Positions 36,667 through 45,469 of a stretch of DNA of 64,000 bases are shown in pieces (position 1 is the stretch's first letter; every line of letters starts with the position of its first letter). The translations under genes were made by a program, and so were the position numbers. The DNA comes from Limnochordia bacterium (GTDB lineage: Bacteria > Bacillota > Limnochordia > DUMW01), in contig JALNWK010000008.1 in the NCBI GenBank assembly GCA_023230925.1, positions 9,629-73,628 of the forward strand. Direction: 5' to 3'. The notes under the pieces are model-generated. The model did not search any database. It worked only from the letters and a program-made list of their open reading frames with translations, and had not been told where the DNA came from.

Positions 36667-38778
36667 TTAACTGGTTTTACCATTGTCTCCCGCGGGAAGG
36701 GCCTCTTTGATCGATAGGTTAATCCTCCCCTGTCGATCGATCTCAATTACTTTAACAATCACCGAATCTCCCTCATTGACAACATCCTCAACCTTACTTA
36801 CCCGGTTGGGAGCCAAGTGGGAAATGTGTACCAGACCCTCTTTGCCAGGTAGGATCTCCACAAAAGCACCGAACTTAACAACCCGTTTTACGATCCCAGT
36901 ATAGATCTTACCGACCTCAACATCAGCGGTAATCCGTTCGATGGCCAATTTAGCTGCCTCACCACCGGCTTGGTTCACCGCAGCAATATAGACCTTGCCA
37001 TCGTCCTCGATGTCAATGGTTGTTTCCGTCTGATCGATGATCTTCCGGATATTTTTGCCCCCAGGTCCAATCACATCTCGGATCTTCTCTTTGGGAATCT
37101 CCATCGTGATGATCCGCGGCGCATAGGATGATAGTTCCGTGCGAGGAGTTGGTAGTGCCTGCAGCATTTTTTCCATGATATACATTCTACCAGTATGGGC
37201 TTGTTTTAACGCCTGTCGTAGGATTTCCTTGGTGATCCCCCGGATCTTGATATCCATCTGTAAGGCGGTAACGCCCTTTTCCGTACCGGCAACTTTGAAG
37301 TCCATATCCCCTAGGAAGTCTTCCATTCCTTGTATATCCGACAGAATCGTAAACTCATCACCATGTTTGATCAACCCCATAGCAATACCAGCCACCGGAC
37401 GCTTAATGGGCACGCCCGCATCCATCAAAGACAGGGTAGAGGCACAAACACTGGCTTGGGAAGTTGACCCGTTTGATTCAAGGACTTCAGAAACCAACCT
37501 TAGTGTATAGGGAAATTCAAACTCATCGGGAACTACAGGTAGAAGAGCCCGTTCAGCCAAGGCACCATGCCCAATCTCTCTGCGACCGGGACCCCGGAGG
37601 GGTTTTACTTCCCCGACACTGTAGGGTGGGAAATTATAGTGATGAATATAGCGTTTGGTTTCCTCATCCCCGAGATCGTCTAGGCGCTGCTCGTCGGACT
37701 TCACCCCGAGGGTACATACGTTTAGTACCTGGGTTTGTCCCCGCGTAAACACAGCTGAACCGTGCGCCCGGGGTAGGATCCCCACTGCCGAGGAAATGGG
37801 TCGAATCTCATCGAGGGCCCGTCCGTCAGGTCGAATACCGTCCTCGCTAATCATCCGTCGTACTTCATCCCGGACGATCATCTCTAGGACCACCAAAATG
37901 TCCTTCTTGGACTGGGCAAACTCCTCCTCCGACATCTGTTGGGAAAACTCCTCAGTTACTTGCGCATACACCTCTTGGATATCCGCTTCCCGCTCTAGCT
38001 TATCTGGGTTTTTGATTGCTTTTACTAAGCGATCCGTAGCCCTTTGGCGCACCGCATCCTCTAAAGTGGCATCCACCCGATAAATGGGCACATCCACCTT
38101 TTCCTTGCCAATATCAGTCTGCATCTTTTCTTGAACAGAGCAGAGCCTTTTGATCTCCTCATGGGCAAACATAATCGCCTCAAGCATATCCTCTTCGGGA
38201 ACCTCATTGGCTCCGGCTTCCACCATAATAACCGCATCACTACTGCCGGCTACGGTCACCGACATATCCGACTGGGCATTCTGTTCCAAGGTTGGGTTAA
38301 TAATAAATTCCCCATCGACCCGGCCCACCCGCACACCGCCAATGGGACCGTCAAAGGGAATATCCGAGATCATCAAGGCCATGGATGCACCAACCAATGC
38401 GGCTAAATCTGGAGGATTATCATTGTCCACCGATAGGATTGTTGCCACCACGTGCACATCGTTATGAAACCCATCAGGGAACAGAGGTCTTAGGCATCTG
38501 TCAATCATTCTCGCTGAAAGGATAGCCCCTTCACCGGGTCTGCCCTCTCGACGGCCCCACCCGCCGGGAATCCGACCGATGGCATACATCCGCTCCTCAT
38601 AGTCTACTAATAGGGGGAAGAAGTCGATCCCCTCTCGGGGTTCCGCCGCCATGGTGGCAGTAACTAGACAGACCGTCTCGCCGTACCTGACCAACACACT
38701 ACCGTTGGCTTGACCAGCTAACCAACCCACCTCCACTTCCAAGGGGCGCCCCCCGAACTCCAATTGATACTTCTGCAT
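36667..38778 (-). CDS. pnp: polyribonucleotide nucleotidyltransferase (PNPase)
   Basis: A 703-residue 3'-5' phosphorolytic exoribonuclease. Two RNase PH domains are separated by a helical linker; then follow a KH domain (DVIGPGGKNIRKIIDQTETT) and an S1 domain (GKIYTGIVKRVVKFGAFVEI, LVHISHL). The length matches the family. Start ATG behind AGGAGGTAAG. It follows rpsO, with a hairpin between the genes, as in most bacteria; PNPase commonly controls its own mRNA there. Confidence 0.97.
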   Translation of the reverse strand: MQKYQLEFGGRPLEVEVGWLAGQANGSVLVRYGETVCLVTATMAAEPREGIDFFPLLVDYEERMYAIGRIPGGWGRREGRPGEGAILSARMIDRCLRPLFPDGFHNDVHVVATILSVDNDNPPDLAALVGASMALMISDIPFDGPIGGVRVGRVDGEFIINPTLEQNAQSDMSVTVAGSSDAVIMVEAGANEVPEEDMLEAIMFAHEEIKRLCSVQEKMQTDIGKEKVDVPIYRVDATLEDAVRQRATDRLVKAIKNPDKLEREADIQEVYAQVTEEFSQQMSEEEFAQSKKDILVVLEMIVRDEVRRMISEDGIRPDGRALDEIRPISSAVGILPRAHGSAVFTRGQTQVLNVCTLGVKSDEQRLDDLGDEETKRYIHHYNFPPYSVGEVKPLRGPGRREIGHGALAERALLPVVPDEFEFPYTLRLVSEVLESNGSTSQASVCASTLSLMDAGVPIKRPVAGIAMGLIKHGDEFTILSDIQGMEDFLGDMDFKVAGTEKGVTALQMDIKIRGITKEILRQALKQAHTGRMYIMEKMLQALPTPRTELSSYAPRIITMEIPKEKIRDVIGPGGKNIRKIIDQTETTIDIEDDGKVYIAAVNQAGGEAAKLAIERITADVEVGKIYTGIVKRVVKFGAFVEILPGKEGLVHISHLAPNRVSKVEDVVNEGDSVIVKVIEIDRQGRINLSIKEALPAGDNGKTS

Positions 38779-38818
38779 ACTCTTACCTCCTGTATAATGT
38801 TAGCAACTAACATCTGAA

Positions 38819-38845
38819 AAAGAGCGGGAAAACCTCCCGCTCTTT
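38819..38845 (-). terminator. hairpin between rpsO and pnp
   Basis: Perfect 11-bp inverted repeat AAAGAGCGGGA/TCCCGCTCTTT with a 5-base loop; on the minus strand it ends in TCTTTTTC. It overlaps the rpsO stop codon, so it can act as a partial terminator or RNase processing site between rpsO and pnp. Confidence 0.75.
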
Positions 38846-39116
38846 ATTGTTGCCTCAGTCCTAGTTTCTCCGTTAAGGCCCGATATCTTTCAATATCTTT
38901 TGACCGTAGGTAACGAAGTAAACCTCTTCGTTGTCCGATCATCTTATACAGACCTCTACGTGAATGATGGTCGTTTTCGTGATTGACCAAATGGGTAGTC
39001 AGATTGTTAATCTGAGCTGTTAGAAGTGCGATCTGCACCTCCGGTGACCCGGTATCAGTCTCATGTACCTGATAGGTCTTCAGAATCTCTTCTTTCCGTT
39101 CTTTTGACAGCGACAA
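38844..39116 (-). CDS. rpsO: 30S ribosomal protein S15
   Basis: A 90-residue protein with family motifs HETDTGSPEVQIALLTAQIN, HLVNHENDHHSRRGLYKMIG and QRRGLLRYLR. It binds the 16S rRNA three-way junction. The start is TTG behind GGAGGTGAGGG. A promoter lies at 39238-39266, and the leader of about 115 bases could hold an S15 autoregulatory structure, though none was folded here. Confidence 0.97.
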   Translation of the reverse strand: MSLSKERKEEILKTYQVHETDTGSPEVQIALLTAQINNLTTHLVNHENDHHSRRGLYKMIGQRRGLLRYLRSKDIERYRALTEKLGLRQQ

Positions 39117-39237
39117 CTTCCCTCACCTCCTAATCTCCCAAGGAATGACTCTCCTTCGGCAAGTGGATCCCCCCAAGCCAAGGATAACGTCGAGGGAATC
39201 GTCCTCCCTAGCTAAAGGTTCTTTGATCCTATCATTC

Positions 39238-39266
39238 ATTCTACTATCTCCATTGGGCTACGTCAA
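39238..39266 (-). promoter_or_regulatory. SigA-type promoter for rpsO-pnp
   Basis: Minus strand TTGACG, 17-base spacer, TAGAAT, about 120 bases upstream of the rpsO start. Confidence 0.75.
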
Positions 39267-39288
39267 TCTTTGGCTGCTTTATTCATTT

Positions 39289-40218
39289 CTAGCGCCGGCC
39301 AAAAAAGGCGCGCACAACCTCCACGTCCCGACGAATCTGCTCAAACAATTCCGCTTCACTATTGAATCTGCATTGAGAGCGCAAGTAATCGTAAAAATAA
39401 ACCGTAATCTCATCATCGTATAGATCCAACTGTTGGTCCAAGACATGAACCTCAATGGCCCGCTCCTTCCCGGCAAAGGTCGGTTTGCTACCAATACTGA
39501 CAATAGCAGGCAACTTCGTTCCAGTATCCGGGGCCGCTCCCAAATCCACCGATGCCACATATACTCCATCCTTGGGTATTAGCATTTCCCCTGGGATCCG
39601 AAGATTAGCCGTGGGAACCTGCCAGCGTCTTGCCCGTCCATCCCCATAGATCACAGTACCTACAAGATAAAAGGGTCGGCCGAGAAGATCTGCTACCTGC
39701 CTCAGGCGACCATTGGCAATCAGATTACGGATCACCGTACTAGATACCTTCACCCCATCGATTTCCACCGGCGGCACAGATAAAACCTTGATCCCATGTT
39801 GGTCCCCAAGGGTGCGGAGGGTCCTCACATCACCACGGCCTCCCCTTCCAAAGGTATAATCATAGCCCACCACGATCTCCTGCATCATCACTTTGCCGAC
39901 GAGGATCTGCTCAAAGAAGGCCTGTGGTTCCATGGCGGCATACTCCGGCGTAAAGGGTTCCACCAAAACCCGGTCCACCCCACAAGAGTGGATTAGTCGC
40001 CTACGTTCAGTAAGGGAGTTAATCAGTTTTGGGACCCTGCCTCCAAGCACCACCAGCGGGTGAGGTTCAAAGGTTAGGACCAATGATTCGGTGTGAAGTG
40101 TTCTCGCTCGAAGAACCGTCTGCTCCAAGATCCTGCGGTGCCCTAGGTGGACTCCATCAAAAACGCCCAGGGCAGCTACGGGCCCCCGCATCGTTTGACT
40201 TGACATAACAGCAATCAA
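39289..40218 (-). CDS. ribF: bifunctional riboflavin kinase/FAD synthetase
   Basis: A 309-residue enzyme making FMN and FAD. The N-terminal FAD synthetase domain has GVFDGVHLGHRRIL and VVGYDYTFGRGGRGDV; the C-terminal flavokinase domain has GTVIYGDGRARRWQVPTANL and LPKDGVYVAS-like residues (MLIPKDGVYVASVDL). Start ATG overlaps the truB stop (ATGA). The truB-ribF-rpsO order is conserved in bacteria. Confidence 0.95.
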   Translation of the reverse strand: MIAVMSSQTMRGPVAALGVFDGVHLGHRRILEQTVLRARTLHTESLVLTFEPHPLVVLGGRVPKLINSLTERRRLIHSCGVDRVLVEPFTPEYAAMEPQAFFEQILVGKVMMQEIVVGYDYTFGRGGRGDVRTLRTLGDQHGIKVLSVPPVEIDGVKVSSTVIRNLIANGRLRQVADLLGRPFYLVGTVIYGDGRARRWQVPTANLRIPGEMLIPKDGVYVASVDLGAAPDTGTKLPAIVSIGSKPTFAGKERAIEVHVLDQQLDLYDDEITVYFYDYLRSQCRFNSEAELFEQIRRDVEVVRAFFGRR

Positions 40219-41129
40219 TCCCTGTGGAATACTTTTTTCGGCTGTAGATAGTGCCTGGATAGAACACCAATACCCAAAAGAAAGCCAGTACCACTACAAA
40301 ACACTCCATACTCCCCCTCGGCATACACCGACTCTAGTTCGAGAGGGACACCGTGGACAAACCTGTCCTTTTGTTCTTGGGTCAACATAATTTTCGGCAT
40401 GTGGGAAATAGCTACTTGGGGATTATTAAGCGTTGCCTCTGCTGCCTGTCCGTTCCCAATCTCTTCTAGACATACGCTCTCTACCAGGGAAAAAGGACCC
40501 ACCCTCGTCCGCACGAGAAAGGACATATAGGCTCCACAGCCAAGGAGCTTGCCAATATCATAGCATAAAGAACGGATATATGTACCACTAGAACACTCCA
40601 CATCAATAAAGCAGGATGAAATCCTCTCTTGGTCAGGAAGCAGCTCCTTAACCACTCTGAGTTTACTGATGTGTACCCTACGGGGTTTGGGGGTCACCTT
40701 AACGCCCTCCCGGGCCAACTCGTACAGACGTCTCCCCCCGACTCTAAGGGCTGAATAGGCCGGAGGCGTCTGGTAGATCTCCCCTTGGAAACTAGCTAGG
40801 ACCTGTTCTAGGTCCTCCATATTTACTTTACAATCCGGGTAACGTTCAATGACCTCACCCTGGGCATCATAGGTATCTGTGACCATACCAAAGGTGAGCT
40901 CAGCACGATAGCTCTTAGTACATTGATGCAGATACTCCACAAGCCTAGTAGCCCATCCTACGGCGATGGGTAATACACCGGCCGCCCCAGGATCCAAAGT
41001 GCCCGCGTGCCCTACCCTTTTCATATCCAAGGTTCTGCGCACATAGGATACAACAGCGGCGGAACTCATTCCCGGTGGTTTCAACACATTTATAAAGCCT
41101 GACAGGTTCTTTTGATAACCTTGGTGCAT
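40215..41129 (-). CDS. truB: tRNA pseudouridine(55) synthase TruB
   Basis: A 304-residue enzyme that makes pseudouridine 55 of tRNA. Family motifs: GFINVLKPPGMSSAAVVSYV, VGHAGTLDPGAAGVLPIAVG with the catalytic Asp, and CSSGTYIRSLCYDIGKLLGC. Start ATG behind AGGAAG lies 40 bases inside the end of nrnA. A C-terminal extension of about 80 residues follows the catalytic core. Confidence 0.95.
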   Translation of the reverse strand: MHQGYQKNLSGFINVLKPPGMSSAAVVSYVRRTLDMKRVGHAGTLDPGAAGVLPIAVGWATRLVEYLHQCTKSYRAELTFGMVTDTYDAQGEVIERYPDCKVNMEDLEQVLASFQGEIYQTPPAYSALRVGGRRLYELAREGVKVTPKPRRVHISKLRVVKELLPDQERISSCFIDVECSSGTYIRSLCYDIGKLLGCGAYMSFLVRTRVGPFSLVESVCLEEIGNGQAAEATLNNPQVAISHMPKIMLTQEQKDRFVHGVPLELESVYAEGEYGVFCSGTGFLLGIGVLSRHYLQPKKVFHRD

Positions 41130-42064
41130 ACTTCCTGTAAACTCCCCTTCACAGTACAGCCAGAAGCGACTACATGGCCGCCCCCTCCGAATTCAGAGGC
41201 AATACTACCCACATCAACCCTACCGGTGGAACGCAGGCTCACACCCACGGTCCCGTCGGTTTTCTCCTTAAACAAAATACCCACTTCTACACCGATCACC
41301 ATCCGCGTATAGTCCACGATTCCTTCTAACTCCTCTTCGCTGGCACCACTAACACGAAGATCCTCCTGGGTAATGGCAGTTGATGCCACCTTTCCCGAAG
41401 CATCAAGTCGCAACCTGGAAAGGGCGAGGCTGAGGATCCGGAAATAGGATAGGGGTTTTCTCATAAAAAGGTTGGTAGCAACATCCGCCGGATCGGCACC
41501 GGCTTCCACTAAACTGGCCGCCACCTTAAAAACACGGGCCTTTGTGTTAGAAAAACGAAACCCACCGGTATCTCCCGCTAGGGCAATGTAGAGAAAGGTC
41601 GCAAGCCTTTGATCCAAAGAAACCCCCAAAGTCTTCACAAGATGAAATACCAGTTCTCCGCAGGCAGCAGCTTCCGGCTCCACCAAACGATAAGTTGCCT
41701 TGGTAACATTGCTTGGATGGTGATCAATATTCACAATCACCGGGGCATTCTGGGTGAAGGCGGCAAACTCCCCGGTCCTACTACTTTCACAATCGAGGAC
41801 AATCACAGGGTGGGGCCACGGATCCGTAGGTAGATCTTCGGGTCCGTGGATGGGCTCTTCCCCAATCGCGAATTGGTAAAAGCCTGCGTCGGATAGGAAA
41901 ACCTTAACCTGCTTTCCTAGCCTCCGCAAAGCATAGGCCAAAGCTAGACTTGAACCAACACTATCCGCATCAGGGCGCTCGTGACTGAAGATGAGATAGT
42001 GATCACCTTCCCGCAAAAGGGAGGCAATCTCCTCTAGTTGCTGTCTGATTCCTAGTTCATTCAT
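41090..42064 (-). CDS. nrnA: DHH-family nanoRNase/PAP phosphatase NrnA
   Basis: A 324-residue phosphoesterase degrading very short RNAs and 3'-phosphoadenosine 5'-phosphate. DHH motifs: HERPDADSVGSSLALAYAL, VIVLDCESS, NIDHHPSN; the DHHA1 domain ends EFGGGGHVVASGC. Start is the ATG of MNELGIRQQLEEI behind AAAGGGA, overlapping rbfA by 8 bases; the longer frame begins inside rbfA. Confidence 0.92.
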   Translation of the reverse strand: MNELGIRQQLEEIASLLREGDHYLIFSHERPDADSVGSSLALAYALRRLGKQVKVFLSDAGFYQFAIGEEPIHGPEDLPTDPWPHPVIVLDCESSRTGEFAAFTQNAPVIVNIDHHPSNVTKATYRLVEPEAAACGELVFHLVKTLGVSLDQRLATFLYIALAGDTGGFRFSNTKARVFKVAASLVEAGADPADVATNLFMRKPLSYFRILSLALSRLRLDASGKVASTAITQEDLRVSGASEEELEGIVDYTRMVIGVEVGILFKEKTDGTVGVSLRSTGRVDVGSIASEFGGGGHVVASGCTVKGSLQEVCTKVIKRTCQAL

Positions 42065-42425
42065 CGGACTGCGTTCCCTTTTGCGCATCATCCAGTTCCC
42101 TCAGTAAGGAGAAGATCCGAGCGCCCCGCTCGATGGATTCATCAAAAACAAAGGAGATCTCCGGCGTGTGACGGAGACGGATCCGCTTACCAAGCTCACT
42201 GCGCACAAAGCCCGTCGCCGAAGATAATCCTTCCATGGTGGTTTTACGGCTTTCTTCGTCACCGTAGACGCTGACAAAAATCTTCACCTGGCGCAAATCA
42301 CCGGTAACCTCCACATCGGTGACAGTGACGAATCCCACCCGGGGATCCTTCAGATTGCGCATGATAATATCACTAGCTTCCTGCCGAACAGCTTCTCTTA
42401 CCTTCTCGGCCCGCTGGACTGTCAT
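42057..42425 (-). CDS. rbfA: ribosome-binding factor A
   Basis: A 122-residue 30S maturation factor, KH-like fold. Features: RAEKVREAVRQEASDIIMRN, LKDPRVGFVTVTDVEVTGDL, KIFVSVYGDEESR and IRLRHTPEISFVFDESIERG. Start is the ATG after AAGGGAG; the upstream in-frame ATG is less likely. Sits between ylxP and nrnA. Confidence 0.95.
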   Translation of the reverse strand: MTVQRAEKVREAVRQEASDIIMRNLKDPRVGFVTVTDVEVTGDLRQVKIFVSVYGDEESRKTTMEGLSSATGFVRSELGKRIRLRHTPEISFVFDESIERGARIFSLLRELDDAQKGTQSDE

Positions 42426-42469
42426 TTGAGCCAACTCCCTTCTGGTTCCTATCATTCATCTGGCCCAAG

Positions 42470-42751
42470 TCACAAAACATCGATGGTGATCGATGGGATT
42501 TCCACGGGGAAATACCCTTCAATAAAGCGAACTACTGTCTCTAAGGATTCCCGGGCAAAGGCAGCTGAGCTACCTACAACAGCAATACCAAGTACCCCTT
42601 GGCGCCACACATCCTGCAAATCCACTTCTGCAATTGAGACATTAAACTTGGAGCGAACCCGCCCTGTAATTGAGCTGAGTAGTCGCCGTTTGTCCTTGAG
42701 AGAATTATTCTGCTGCATGGTCAATTGGATCCTGCCCACGGCTACAAACAT
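42470..42751 (-). CDS. ylxP: DUF503 family protein YlxP
   Basis: A 93-residue protein of the DUF503 family. Family residues: QLTMQQNNSLKDKRRLLSSI, VRSKFNVSIAEVD and the central WRQGVLGIAVVG. Found between infB and rbfA in nearly all Firmicutes; probably a ribosome-assembly or translation accessory. Gap of 13 bases to infB. Confidence 0.92.
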   Translation of the reverse strand: MFVAVGRIQLTMQQNNSLKDKRRLLSSITGRVRSKFNVSIAEVDLQDVWRQGVLGIAVVGSSAAFARESLETVVRFIEGYFPVEIPSITIDVL

Positions 42752-42764
42752 TGTCTTCCCCTTA

Positions 42765-44780
42765 TTAGTCCAAAGTCCGCTTAATTGCCTCTAGGACGTA
42801 GACCTCGATAATATCACCCTGTTTAACATCGTGGAAATTATCTAGGCCAACTCCACACTCATAGCCCGCATTTACTTCCCGTACGTCGTCTTTGAAACGT
42901 CTTAGGGAAACGATCTGTCCATCGTAGATGACAACGTTATCCCGTAGCACCCGGGCCTTGGCATTACGGGTAATCTTACCATCCTTGACATAACAACCGG
43001 CAATCATGCCCGCCTTTGGTACCTTGAAGGTATCCCTTACCTCCGCATGTCCGAGTTCAGCCTCTTTGTACTCCGGATCCAATAATCCTTCCATGGCGGC
43101 CTTAATCTCGTCGAGGGCCTCATAGATCACCCGGTGCAAACGAATGTCAATGCCCTTTTGCTCCGCAGATCGACGGGCTGCTGCATCAGGTCTGACATTA
43201 AACCCAATAATAATACCGTCAGAGGCATCGGCTAAGTTCACGTCGGTCTCGCTGATCGCACCTGTCCCACTGTGTAGCACCCCCACGCGCACCTCATCTG
43301 TTGCTAGTTTCTGCAAGGAGTTGCACAAAGCTTCAACAGATCCTTGTACGTCAGCCTTAACAATAAGCCGAAGCTCCTTTACCTCACCCTGTTTTACCCG
43401 GCTGTACAGGTCCGTCAAAGTCAACCGAGAGGAACGCCAATCCTCGGTCTGTTTCTCCTGGAGACGTCCATTAGCAATATCCCTTGCCTTCCGACTAGAG
43501 GACACAGCCTCAAAAACATCCCCAGCTTCAGGCACCTCCGATAGTCCCAGAACTAAAACTGGAGTAGATGGGCCAGCGCTACTGAGGTTCTTGCCTCGAT
43601 GATCAAGGAGTGCCCGGACCTTACCAGTGGCTGTGCCTGCCACCACATAGTCCCCAAGTCTAAGGGTACCTTGTCGGATGAGTACCGTCGCCACCGGTCC
43701 CCGTCCCTTATCTAGCTCCGCTTCAACTACCGAGCCTAAGGCCGGCCGGTTGGCATCGGCGCGTAAATCCTCCATCTCCGCGACCAATAAAACCATTTCC
43801 AGAAGGCTGTCAAGACCTTCTTTCTGCAGGGCAGAAACGCTCACGGTAACAGTATCCCCACCCCAGTCGTCCGGTACTAATCCATGTTCACTTAGCTGCT
43901 GCTTTACCCGGTCGGGATTTGCGGTGGGCTTATCGCTCTTATTGATCGCCACGATGATTGGCACATTGGCGGCCTTAGCATGGTTGATTGCTTCTACCGT
44001 CTGGGGCATAATCCCATCATCAGCAGCAACCACCAAAATGACCACGTCCGTGACTTGAGCACCCCGAGCGCGCATTTCTGCAAAGGCGGCATGCCCCGGT
44101 GTATCCAAGAAAGTAATCTTCTTTCCCAAAAGGTCCACCTGATAGGCTCCGATGTGTTGCGTAATACCTCCGGCCTCGCCTTCGGCCACCTTCGTCTCCC
44201 GAATAGCATCGAGCAAGGTTGTTTTTCCATGATCCACATGGCCTAGGATCGTCACCACTGGGGGTCTTGGTTCTAGGCGATGGGCTTCGATCTGGAGGTT
44301 ACCGAAATCCACCGTGGCTTCAACCTCCTGTTGCTTCACTGCAAAGCCAGCGCGAGTGGCCACTTCCTTGGCTGCTTCCTGATCAATAACTTGGTTAATG
44401 CCAGCCATAACCCCTAGTTCCATTAGCTTTTTGATCAGCTCCGCCGGACGCATCGAAAGCTTATCCGCAAGTTCCCGGACGGTAATGGTCTTGGGCAAGA
44501 CAATACTCTCGACTGGTTCTGTCTTTCGCTTGGTCTGTTCGGTAGGCTGCTGATTGTTACCCTTAGTAGTTTTCCCAGGCTTACGCTTTTCTGAACGTTC
44601 TTTGGCACCTTCCTCTTCGTCGGCCACATCAAAATGCTCTTTTATTAGATCCACGATTTCATCGTCAATAGTACTCATATGATTTTTAACATCGGCCCCT
44701 AAATCATCTAGGAATTCAACCAATTCCTTACTGGGTATCCCTAGTTCCTTAGCTAATTCATAAATCCTCGTTTTTTGCAT
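42765..44780 (-). CDS. infB: translation initiation factor IF-2
   Basis: A 671-residue GTPase that brings initiator tRNA to the ribosome. Order: IF2_N motif (RIYELAKELGIPSKELVEFL), a short Lys/Glu-rich linker, a second IF2_N (TVRELADKLSMRPAELIKKL), the G domain (GHVDHGKTTLLDAI, DTPGHAAFAEMRARGA, AINKSDKP), then domains II-IV. Shorter than E. coli IF-2 (890) because the N-terminal linker is small. Start is the ATG behind GGGGTGA; a GTG three codons earlier is unlikely. Confidence 0.97.
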   Translation of the reverse strand: MQKTRIYELAKELGIPSKELVEFLDDLGADVKNHMSTIDDEIVDLIKEHFDVADEEEGAKERSEKRKPGKTTKGNNQQPTEQTKRKTEPVESIVLPKTITVRELADKLSMRPAELIKKLMELGVMAGINQVIDQEAAKEVATRAGFAVKQQEVEATVDFGNLQIEAHRLEPRPPVVTILGHVDHGKTTLLDAIRETKVAEGEAGGITQHIGAYQVDLLGKKITFLDTPGHAAFAEMRARGAQVTDVVILVVAADDGIMPQTVEAINHAKAANVPIIVAINKSDKPTANPDRVKQQLSEHGLVPDDWGGDTVTVSVSALQKEGLDSLLEMVLLVAEMEDLRADANRPALGSVVEAELDKGRGPVATVLIRQGTLRLGDYVVAGTATGKVRALLDHRGKNLSSAGPSTPVLVLGLSEVPEAGDVFEAVSSSRKARDIANGRLQEKQTEDWRSSRLTLTDLYSRVKQGEVKELRLIVKADVQGSVEALCNSLQKLATDEVRVGVLHSGTGAISETDVNLADASDGIIIGFNVRPDAAARRSAEQKGIDIRLHRVIYEALDEIKAAMEGLLDPEYKEAELGHAEVRDTFKVPKAGMIAGCYVKDGKITRNAKARVLRDNVVIYDGQIVSLRRFKDDVREVNAGYECGVGLDNFHDVKQGDIIEVYVLEAIKRTLD

Positions 44781-44837
44781 GAGTATCACCCCTATAGCAA
44801 CATTATGATCGTAACATTATGCTTTCGCCCTCCATAT

Positions 44838-45155
44838 CTAGCATTTTCCCGCTTCCCCTGCTGCATTTAGCAGAGAAGCTGCAAATTGCTGATCTAAAAT
44901 GCACAGCACAACTCGTTTCGGTTTTCCAATAGCCCTTGCCAATAGCTCACTGGCTCCACCTCTGATCACTGGGACTTTTTTACGTAACGCCAATCCTTCA
45001 AAAAACTCCTTAGTGTTGGGCGCTGCATCATCTGCAATCACCACCAAGTAAGCATTGCCCTTGTTCATATTTACCTCACAAGTGTTATAGCCTGAACACA
45101 CTTTCCCAGCGGCTTGGCAAAATCCCAAGAGACTGTAGAAACTTCGCGGTAGCAT
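44838..45155 (-). CDS. ylxQ: L7Ae/L30e-family ribosomal protein YlxQ
   Basis: A 105-residue protein with the kink-turn-binding L7Ae fold: FYSLLGFCQAAGKVCSGYNT, YLVVIADDAAPNTKEFFEGL, PVIRGGASELLARAIGKP. The start ATG overlaps the ylxR stop by one base (TAATG). It belongs to the nusA-infB operon and probably binds RNA. Confidence 0.92.
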   Translation of the reverse strand: MLPRSFYSLLGFCQAAGKVCSGYNTCEVNMNKGNAYLVVIADDAAPNTKEFFEGLALRKKVPVIRGGASELLARAIGKPKRVVLCILDQQFAASLLNAAGEAGKC

Positions 45156-45454
45156 TAGCGCTCCTGCTTCCCCAGACCGACAATATCTGCCCGCAGAATC
45201 GTATGGCGCAACCGGGCTAACTCCTCAGGATCCAGGGAACATCCAAGGGCACGTTCGATGCCTTTCCTGCTAATGACAAGTTCCAGACATTCCTCGGTGG
45301 GACAAATATATGCTCCCCGGCCGGACCGTTTGCCCGTTAAATCCATCAGCACTTCCCCTTCGGGGGTGCGTACAATCCGCACTAGGGACCTTTTATCCTT
45401 GGTCATGCGACATGCAATACACGTCCTTTGGGGAATCCGCGTTTTTGCACCCAT
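45155..45454 (-). CDS. ylxR: DUF448 RNA-binding protein YlxR
   Basis: A 99-residue protein with the family motif RIPQRTCIACRMTKDKRSLV and KRSGRGAYICPTEECLELVI. YlxR-type proteins bind RNA and in Bacillus influence rnpB expression. Located between nusA and ylxQ, 15 bases after nusA. Confidence 0.93.
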   Translation of the reverse strand: MGAKTRIPQRTCIACRMTKDKRSLVRIVRTPEGEVLMDLTGKRSGRGAYICPTEECLELVISRKGIERALGCSLDPEELARLRHTILRADIVGLGKQER

Positions 45455-45469
45455 GGAATCCCTCCTATC